Origin: Diospyros lotus
Lineage: Eukaryota > Streptophyta > Magnoliopsida > Ericales > Ebenaceae
NCBI RefSeq assembly: GCF_014633365.1
Contig: NC_068350.1
Coordinates: forward strand, 14,361,787-14,425,786
Direction of reading: 5' to 3'
DNA: 64,000 nt
The translations under genes were made by a program, and so were the position numbers. Position 1 is the first letter of the stretch; each line of letters starts with the position of its first letter. Shown in pieces: positions 56,309 to 64,000 of this stretch. The notes under the pieces were generated by a model that worked only from the letters and a program-made list of their open reading frames with translations, was not told the DNA's origin and searched no databases.

Positions 56309-57886
56309 CTACGTCTCATGCTTCGTCCCTTCCCCTAGGGTTAAAGCCGGGAAATACCTCTCGAGGTGTACGGTGTTCCAAGCTTTTCCTATCACCTTGC
56401 TTTGTGGTGTCGATAGTGTGCACCTGTTGGGGTCTATCATCTTCTGGATTTTGTAAGGCACTTCGAGTTGGGTTTCCCTTCCTCTTCTATTACCTTCCCC
56501 TGCATCCAAAATCTCCATTTGGGTGACAAATTGTTCTGCTCGGTCGAACAACTCAGTCACAGAATTTAGCTCGGAGAAAGCTAAGGATCTTCTAAGTAGG
56601 GCGTATGTAGTTCCATTTAGTAGGGCTGACACCGCTAACCCGACTGGGAGATCCCTCACTTCCTGCATCGTGGCTCTGAATCACTCGATGTATTGCTTCA
56701 GGGATTCATTCGGCTTCTGCTATAAGCTCATTAGATATATTGCATTCTTCTTCTTCGGGAGATAGACAGAGAATGCATTTAAGAATTCTTTCTTCAATTA
56801 TTCGAATGATCGTGTATGTCCTGCTGGTAATTCGATGAACCACTATTGAGCTTGTCCTGTTAGGGAGAATGGGAAAGCCCTGCACCTCGTGACCTCATTC
56901 CATTCATGTAGCACGGCTGCTGCGACAAAATGTTGTAAATGCTTCTCGGGGTCTTCCCTTCCTGAGTATATCGAAAGGTGCAGCAGTTCGAACCCTGGTT
57001 GCACTGGTCGCCTTTGGAGTTCTTCAGATAGAGGGAATCCTTTCGAGGGAGTTACCTTTGGTATCATCATTACCTGCTTCTGTTCTAGCACCACTTCTAT
57101 GAGGTATTTAATGTCAGACACGCTGAGTGTTTCCTGTTTCCTTTCATTTTGGCAAAGAGATGGGTCATAAGACACTCCCGAGTAGGTGTTTTCTACTGTC
57201 TCTCTATACGTGGGAGCTTTTCTTGCCCTCATGCTATTTTTCCTTCTAGAGTCCGTTACTTCCGGGACTTGATTATTCAGCCTTGGAGTTCTGATTCTTG
57301 TCCCTTACCGAGGGGCCCTTGGAGGGTCATCTTGGGATCTTTGATGTTCTGTTATCGTATCGATTTGTCCCATATCGAGAATGTGAATGCCCGGCATTAG
57401 TTCACGTAACAAAGCAGTGACTTCCTGTAGTCTTCTCATATTCTCCTCATTGGACATTTTTAGTTTGTTATTCTGTTTCTTCAGCTCCTCAAAATTCTTC
57501 CGCAATAGTTCATAATCTGAGAGTAAGACCGTGGGTGAAACTATTCTTGAAGTCCCCACGAGGTTTCCATAAGAGTGTTGTTCCCGACTAGCGGGCGCTA
57601 CATGGGGGATTTGTTCCTCTCGTCCTGTCGCTTATCTCCTCAATCCAACTATGTGTGCTTCTCCTTGCTTTGAATGCTCCATGCCCCCCGGCCCGGTGGT
57701 ATGGTTGCATTCGAGCACCAGGAAGTTACCGGAATGCACTTCGTTGTTAGGGTGATCTACTGAAAATTCTGGTACTACAGAGTATGCCAGGTGGGGGCCT
57801 TTCGTGGCTCCTGTCCTGGTACGAGCACCCCTTTGGGTGGGGTCAAGCGGGTTCACCCAATTCGCTAATCTTGTCCCTCTCGGCAT
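56309..57886 (-). pseudogene. Gag-like polyprotein of element C
   Basis: Read from 57886 (MPRGTRLANWVNPLDPTQRG) it continues through a coiled-coil-like LRKNFEELKKQNNKLKMS (57505), then the gag domain: GFELLHLSIYSGREDPEKHL (56990), CRAFPFSLTGQAQ (56880), LPKKKNAIYLMSL (56750), and PVGLAVSALLNGT to FDRAEQF near 56530. The layout matches the Tat-type Gag of elements A and B, but the sequence is far diverged. Stops lie near 57630, 57302, 56845, 56795, 56720 and 56680. No protease motif was found before the frame ends near 56309. Confidence 0.75.
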
Positions 57887-57936
57887 CTTGTGTTAAGATT
57901 GGCTTTTTGTTGCGTTTCCCACAAACAGCGCCAAAT

Positions 57937-59167
57937 TGTTTTTTCCAAAATATAACAATTAAAATTTGTGATGTGGGGTCAACTCAAGCTTGTTGTCGAG
58001 TGAGGTTAGGTTGTCGTGAAAGATGTCGTCTCAAGGGAGATTGCCGTTAGGATGCTCGCCGCAAGGATTTACCACTAGCTCTTGCCACTAGCTTTTGCCA
58101 CTAGCTTAGCCACAAGGTCTTGCCATTAGCTCTCGCCATTAGCTTTTGCCACTAACTTCGCCACAAGGTCTTGCCACTAGCTCTCACCACTAGCTTTTGT
58201 CACTAGCTCTCGCCACTAGCTCTTGCCACTAGCTTCGCCACAAGGTCTTGCCATTAGCTCTCGCCATTAGCTCTTACCACTAGCTTTTGCCACTAGCTCT
58301 CGCCATTAGCTTTTGCCACTAGCTTCGCCACAAGGTCTTGCCACTAGCTCTCGCCATTAGCTTTTGCCACTAGTTTCGCCACAAGGTCTTGCTACTAGCT
58401 CTCGCCACTAGCTTTTGCCACTAGTTTCGCCACAAGGTCTTGCCACAAGTTTCGCCACAAGATTTTTCCTTTGCCGCTAGGTTCGCCGCAAGACTTTTCC
58501 TTCGCCGTTAGGTTAGCCGCAAGGATTTGGCCCTGTTAGTGCTCAAAAAATGGGTTAGAAGGCTCGCGGGAATCTTCCCCACGAAGACCCTCCAATGACA
58601 AAGTTAGTCTCGGATCCCAATGACTATTCACGAAAATAGTAAAAGTGCATTCAAAGTGTCCAGATTTTACTGAAGTTGGAAGTCTCACTTAATGTCCTGT
58701 AGCTAGGTATTTATATGGTACAATTCTCAAGGATGGCGGGTACTAACACGTGGCGGCTATTGAATGGATCAAAACCAAAAGGAGGAGGTTGCCATGGAGC
58801 TACCTCGAGAAGGCTCGCGGCTGCCTACCGCGAGGTAGCCCGGACCTCGCGGCAAGGCTGCCGCGAGGCAGCTTGCCCTCGCGACTAGCGCTTGTCGCGA
58901 GGTAGTTGGACCTCGCGGCAAGCTACTACCTCGTGGCTAAGGTTGCTGCGAGGTAGTTTGATCTAGCGGCAAGGCTGCTTGCCCTCGCGGCAAGGCTGCC
59001 GCGAGGCAGCTCGGCCTTGCAGCCAGCGCTTGCCGTTAGGCAGCCCAACGACTGGCCCTTACGGCTATAATATAGCCGCCTTGCGGCTAGTGGCTCACGA
59101 CTTCACGGCGAGCCGAAAAATTCTTTCATTTCTCAAATTTTTCCCCCATTTTTTCTATGGCACAACA
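57937..59167 (-). repeat. 5' LTR of element C
   Basis: 1231 bp, with a TATA box at 58709-58716 (minus), the GCCACTAG array at 58065-58520 and the CTCGCGGC-rich part at 58810-59060. Confidence 0.85.
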
Positions 59168-59599
59168 CACACCATTATTCATTTTCTCAGCCTACCATAT
59201 TTGCATGTCTTAATAATTAAACAAGATACAATATTCATACATAATAATAAAACAAAAAATAACAAATTGAATTGACTTACAATTTCAAATCGAGTTACTA
59301 CAAAAGCTTTTGAGCCTATTACATGATTGTACTTTAACTTTGATCGATTATTTTTGTCAATCTCACAACGTTTCTACAATATAAAAAAAATTCTTATGCT
59401 ATTATTTTGAAGAGATACAAATATACTATATTAAATTAATATAATATTATTAAACAAATTTTCAAATTTAATTATTCAACTCAAAACTTTTACCTAGCAA
59501 ATTACACACCAATCATGAAATAATTACATACAATAAAACAAATATAAATGTAGTTAGACAAATTGAACAATGTATAAATTGATTTTACTTAATTTATAC
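59168..59599. other. AT-rich sequence, probable intron or flank of the next pseudogene
   Basis: It follows the GTATAAATT donor-like end of the exon at 59600 on the minus strand. No further exon is recognised. Confidence 0.35.
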
Positions 59600-60180
59600 C
59601 TTATGTTTAGGATCTATCCACATTTCAGATAGGCGTTGATAATTCTGTGCGTTCAAACCAGATTCTTGTAGGAGATTTAGTCTTGCCTCCTCATTTTGTG
59701 CTTCAAAAACTTTCGTTTGAGGTGGTAACACCATTACCTACTCTTATTTTTCAATAGATCCTCACAATTATCTTTAACATAATCATCTTTCAAATTGATT
59801 TCAAATCTCTCATTTAATTAATTCAACACAAACAACAACAAAACAAAAAATATTCAAATTAAAAGTCAAGATAATCAAAGAATGAAAAAAATAAGAAAAA
59901 AATATTTTAAAAATATATAATCTTATCGCACATTTAGTAAAAGCATCATGTTTTTCTTCTTTCGTAACTTCCTTCCATTTGATCGAACATGCCATAAAAT
60001 TCCTAGCAATTACACCCAATTCGTTTTATAATTTGCATGACTGTTCAACAATAATTGGCCTTCATTTACCTGTGGGAATATTAATAACCATCTTCCCCGA
60101 TGATTTCACAATTTTTTGAACACCAATTCCTCTTGTTTTTCCATGAACTTGTTTTTTTGAAATAGATTCTACAGAAGCAA
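59600..60180 (-). pseudogene. CACTA-associated (Transposase_24/PTTA-like) protein fragment
   Basis: On the minus strand one frame from about 60180 reads KKQVHGKTRGIGVQKIV, then INIPTGK-stop-RPIIVEQS, then NELGVIARNFMACSIKWKEV and TKEEKHDAF. A second exon (59600-59809) gives ERFEINLKDDYVKDNCEDLL and, after a small frame change, EEARLNLLQESGLNAQ and QRLSEMWIDPKHK. The order 'RGKTRG..., P.G....., LGV..R......W..VP...K, F.....D..V...., EW...WSS' is that of plant proteins linked to CACTA (En/Spm) transposons. Two in-frame stops show it is dead. The intron between exons is about 120 bp. Confidence 0.65.
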
Positions 60181-60185
60181 GACAA

Positions 60186-60610
60186 AAATAATTTAAAACT
60201 TAATAATAATAATTAGACATCAATAATGATAGTGGTAGACAGTCGCATAAAGTATATCTTTGAATGAGAAATTTTTCTTCTATCACAAAACAAACAAAAC
60301 AATTATAAATGCAAAAGGAAAAATAATAATAGATCTTTATATAAAGCACATACTCCTAATCTCTTAAAACTTATTAGTTGTATGAAGTTGAAAACATAAA
60401 AGGAATTTATCCAATATATAGTTGTAAGTTTTATTGGTCACTTTCCATAATTGAAATCATCCATAACTAAATTTTCAACCAACTAGATATTGGCACAACC
60501 TAGTACCTGAGCGTGAATTGTGGGACTCAAAGGAGTGATAAGGTTGAACATAACTATCAGAGTGATAAGGTTGAAAACTCCCATAATTTATGCTGCAATA
60601 GTAGAGAGAC
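60186..60610. other. AT-rich flank, nothing assigned
   Basis: I find no coding sequence or element end between the CACTA-like pseudogene and the copia LTR. Confidence 0.35.
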
Positions 60611-63529
60611 GTTGAAGGATGAAAGAGTGTCAATGGCAACAACTTCAACCCGAAATGGTAGTTCGGCTGGTTAAGGAAATCTCAACAAACAGATTGAGAA
60701 AATCTTGGATTCAAAACAGAGCACATCTTGAAGTATCCTCGCAGAGCATATCTCGGACTTTATACTTCTCGTTATGAGGTTTTATGTAACCCGTTTTCAG
60801 ATTTGATGTAATTTTGTTATCCCAGTTTTTGTTTAAATAGAGGATATGGTCCTTAGCAAATGTAAGAACCCATATTTTCGTGAAATTACCACGTAATTTC
60901 GATAAGTTTGAAATACTAAAAGATCAGTTTAATGATAAATTAAGTCACCGAATCGACTGTAGGGAGTGTCTTGGAGCTTAGATGTCTAAGAAAAATGATA
61001 CGACATTGATGAGTGTTTCGAGATAGGATTATGGTATTGAAAAAAATCGGATCAGGAACGATTTTTGGTACAACTAAAACGCAGCTGCCATTTAGGCTGC
61101 AAAATCGAATTATTCTAGGGGACTTCTTAAAAGTCAACGGAAACCTAAGGGGGCTCCAATTTTTCGTAATGAGCAACCCTTCAGTGATTTCGAGATGAAA
61201 CGATAGCCCGGTGAGGATACTGGGGTGAAATCGTCATTTTCAACTAAGTTTTGAATTATTAATTTTGAATTTTCAATATCGGACTGTAAATTAATTCAGT
61301 GTTTGAGGATATTTTTGCAATTAGAGAATTATTTCAATGAATTTGGGATAAAATTTGAGGTTTAAATGTATAATTTGTTGTTAGTATAGTATAATATATA
61401 AAGTTTTATATATGTAGCTGTTCGTCTGTGCGCGTTCATGGAGGCCATGCCTCTGTCTCTTCCATGCCATACTCTGCGGCAAATTGGAGAAGTTGGAAGC
61501 GAGACTTGAGAAGATTTTGGAAGAATTTTTGTAGAGAATTTGATCGACTGATAATGTGATGTGATATATATATACATTTTTGCGTGGAGCTCAAGTCGTC
61601 ACTGCCTATAAATTGGCAGTAGTCTTGGCCGAGAGAAGGAAAGGAAATGGAAGAAAAATTGAGAAAGGGAGCTTAGGCTGAGCATGGCCGAGAGAGAGAA
61701 GGAGATCGAGAGAGAAAGAGAGAGAGAGATCAGATGAGAGAAAGCGAGAGAGCTCATGAGAGCTTGGGTCGAAGTCGGCCATGGCAGCTCGGGTGATGCA
61801 AGCCGACACAAAGCAAAAGCTGGAGTCGCCGATGGTGGCGGGGTAGTAGCCGAAGCGGCCGAAGACGCTGCCATGGCAGCCGCGAAGCTGCTATTGCAGT
61901 AGCCAGTGCAGCCATGGCCACAGGCAACAGTTGCACGACCGGTTGATGGCCGCGATGGTGGTAGCAGTTGGGCTGGCCGATGTCAAGCAGCGACAGCGGA
62001 AGCGAGGCAGGCGGCGACGGGCTAAAGTTGGTTCGCGCGCAGGAGTTGCAGGCGAGAGGAAGAAGAAATAGGAGGAATAAAGGAAAAAAAGAAAAGAAAA
62101 GAAAAGGAAAAAAAAAAGAAAAAGAAATGGAAGAAAAATAGAAAAAAATTAGAGAAAAATTCTCAAAAAAATCTCGAAAAATAGGAAGTGGATATTTATT
62201 AATATTTCAAAAATTTTGGTAAGAAAAAAATTGTTCGGGCACGCGTTTCGAGGATATAGCACGCATACTGAGAAAAATTGAGAGGTTAAGTTAAGGCAAG
62301 TAAAATTCTCCAGAAAAGTTCAGAAATTCAGAAACATTATTTTATGAATTGTCATAGTGAAATATTTGAGAAATATTTAGTTGAGATTTATTGAGGAAAA
62401 ATATGAACAAATAGAGAGAAAAATAAAGAAAATACAAAAAATTATAGAAAAATATGTTTTAATACTTATTTAATCAAATATGGTGATTATGATACTTTGA
62501 GGTTAAAGTTGAAGTGACTTGTGCAAATTTTGAGATTGGCACGCAAATCGAGACTATGCACAAATTTCGATGCAATACACGAATTTTGAGGCAAGAAGCG
62601 AATATCGAGGTAGCCCAATAAGCTTGAGAAGGTAAGTGGTACTTTCCAACTGGATTTAGTTTTATGGAAAATGCTTGATTTGTAAGTGCTTCCACCCAAA
62701 AACTTGATTTTAAGTAAATGATTTTATCATGTTGTCCTATCTTGATGTGAATATATCATGTAGATTGCATTTACATGCTATGATGAAATGTACATATATA
62801 CACGATGTTATTATTGATCATGCATCGTATAAGAGTTTGGGATTATGGATTGGCACCGCTGCTCTACCAAGGGTGCACCTATACACCATGGCCTAGTAAG
62901 GAGGCTGTAAAAATGGGAAGCAACAATTGGGTGCGGTCTACTCAAACCAAAATGATATGGAAATGACATTTTTCATTTTGCATTCATGCACGAAATATGT
63001 TTATTGTTCCATTACTTAGATGATTTATCATCAAACTTGGGCTTTACCCCTAGAATATTCAAACGTTCCAGATGGAGATTGTAACAGAAACGAGGATGAA
63101 TGAGGCATGAAATGGCACTTAGTAAAGTGCATAATGAGTGGAATGTATGTAATGTAGCCCATGTATTTAAGTTCTGCTACTTTGAATTCTAAACATTTTG
63201 AGGAATGATGATGTATAACCTTATTTATGGTTAATGAGAATGTAAGAATTGATTTATGATCAATGTTAAGATATCAGGTTCGATTCTAGCTTCCGCAATA
63301 GATGTGTATGATGATTCTCTTTTGAGATAAATGAATGGAAATTTTGGGATAGATATGAGGAATGATATGATTTAGCTTTTAGTTTTTTGAAGAAAAAAAT
63401 TTATTATCCCATAATTGTCCCAAGTTATAACGCGCTCGAGAAAACGGGGCGTTACAGCAAATGTGTAATGTTGTTGTGTTCATGAATACAAAAAGTGAAC
63501 TTATTCATTCCATCCTTTTTCTTTTTTCA
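60611..63529 (+). mobile_element. copia-type 5' LTR interrupted by a solo LTR
   Basis: The left half (about 60611-60860) starts CGTTGAAGG, where TGTTGAAGG is expected, and holds a TTTAAATAGAGG promoter-like box near 60832. The right half (63457-63529) ends TTTTTTCA, 11 bases before a copia primer site. Joined, they make an LTR of about 320 bp. The left boundary is a guess from the TGTTGA-type start. Confidence 0.6.
60861..63456 (+). mobile_element. solo LTR (family 1) nested in the copia LTR
   Basis: 2596 bp, TGTAAGAACC...GGGGCGTTACA, with a perfect 5-bp duplication GCAAA at 60856-60860 and 63457-63461. It shares blocks with the solo LTR at 6762, for example AGATAGGATTATGGTATT at 61020, and has a purine tract near 62070-62130 and TATAAATT at 61607-61614. 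Confidence 0.93.
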
Positions 63530-63540
63530 ATTTCTCTTTT

Positions 63541-63552
63541 TGGTATCAGAGC
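63541..63552 (+). other. copia primer binding site
   Basis: TGGTATCAGAGC is complementary to the 3' end of plant initiator methionine tRNA, the standard primer of Ty1/copia elements. The Gag ATG follows five bases later. Confidence 0.95.
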
Positions 63553-63556
63553 AACA

Positions 63557-64000
63557 ATGAACACAACACAACCCAGCATCTCGGTGAGCTCAAATTGCCT
63601 CCAATTAACCATGACTTCACTCTCACTCAACGTTGGAAATTTTGTTACTCTCAAACTCAGCCCCACAAATTATCCATTGTGGCGTGAACAAGCCTTCGCC
63701 CTTACAGAAAGCCAAGAAGTGCTCAGTCACCATACTAATAAAGATCCTGCCCCACCTAAATACACAATACCAGATTCCAATGAAACCCCAAATGCAGAAA
63801 CTTCTGCACCAAGAATAACTGAAGCATACGTTGCATGGAGAAAGGCAAATCGCCTTATTCGAGGGTGAATAATTGGAACACTCTTTGAAGAAACACTTGG
63901 CATCGTCGTGGGCTTAGATACAACAAATAATGTTTAGGAAGCACTAAAAAATGCCTACGTAGAAGATTCACAAGAACGAGAATTCACACTCAAGCAACGA
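63557..64000 (+). pseudogene. copia Gag, N-terminal part, runs off the window
   Basis: The frame starts at the ATG at 63557 (MNTTQPSISVSSN), just after the primer site. It contains LKLSPTNYPLWREQAFAL, VAWRKANRLIRG-stop-IIGTLFEE and LGIVVGLDTTNNV-stop-EALK, ending with SQEREFTLKQR at the window edge. This is the usual N-terminal order of plant copia Gag proteins, which coat the element RNA. The stops at 63866-63868 and about 63934 stand where Trp is usual (G-to-A changes), so it is inactive. Confidence 0.9.

Larger units (their letters stand above)
53417..59167 (-). mobile_element. element C: gag-only LTR retrotransposon
   Basis: LTRs at 57937-59167 (5') and 53417-54838 (3') flank a 3.1-kb interior on the minus strand. 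A primer site TGGCGCTGTTTGTGGG lies at 57918-57933 and a G-rich tract at the 3' LTR edge. The interior holds a decayed Gag and a 305-bp tandem array but no pol. I find no target duplication (flanks ATTAT and CACAC), so one boundary may be shifted or the element may be a recombinant. Confidence 0.85.

Overview
This is repeat-rich nuclear DNA of a flowering plant, most likely a dicot with a TE-dense genome. The evidence is plant-type Ty3/gypsy (Tat-like), Ty1/copia, hAT, MULE and CACTA elements, interrupted coding frames with GT-AG introns, and one plant-specific DUF247 (UPF0481) gene. I see no bacterial operon, CRISPR array, rRNA or tRNA gene. Almost every coding trace belongs to a transposable element and is broken. 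The only gene I would call intact is the DUF247 gene at 50362-51759.

Layout. 1-4030 is the 3' end of a gypsy-like element with its 2.4-kb LTR. 4031-5779 is a piece of a minus-strand LTR. 5780-14625 is an old Mutator-like element (MULE): a plus-strand MURA-type transposase cut in two by a solo LTR (6762-9565), a minus-strand ULP1-like peptidase pseudogene (10794-11638), a region crowded with an ATCGGT motif, and a probable terminal repeat at 14516-14625. 16559-19691 is a nearly intact hAT element whose transposase is broken by one extra A. 21298-24081 is a minus-strand solo LTR, and 24870-26318 a non-autonomous CACTA element made of small palindromes.

Two related Tat-type gypsy elements lie head to head: A (26567-32814, minus, gag-protease only) and B (34375-46968, plus, gag-protease-RT-RNaseH-second RNaseH-integrase plus an antisense ORF). 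B carries a 485-bp hAT MITE in gag. Each has LTRs, a tRNA-Asp-like primer site and a 5-bp target duplication, perfect in A and with one mismatch in B. B's kind could have supplied enzymes to A's kind.

47106-49154 and 49269-50105 are two MULE-type elements with perfect 9-bp target duplications. The second ends about 256 bp upstream of the DUF247 start codon. 53417-59167 is a third gag-only, minus-strand LTR element (C) with large tandem arrays in its LTRs and 3' region. 59600-60180 is a CACTA-associated (Transposase_24-like) pseudogene. The window ends in a copia element whose LTR was split by another solo LTR (60861-63456, perfect 5-bp duplication) and whose Gag runs off the end.

Three plus-strand LTRs (1647-4030, 6762-9565, 60861-63456) are diverged members of one family. 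Many breaks are C-to-T or G-to-A changes, as expected for long-methylated silent DNA.
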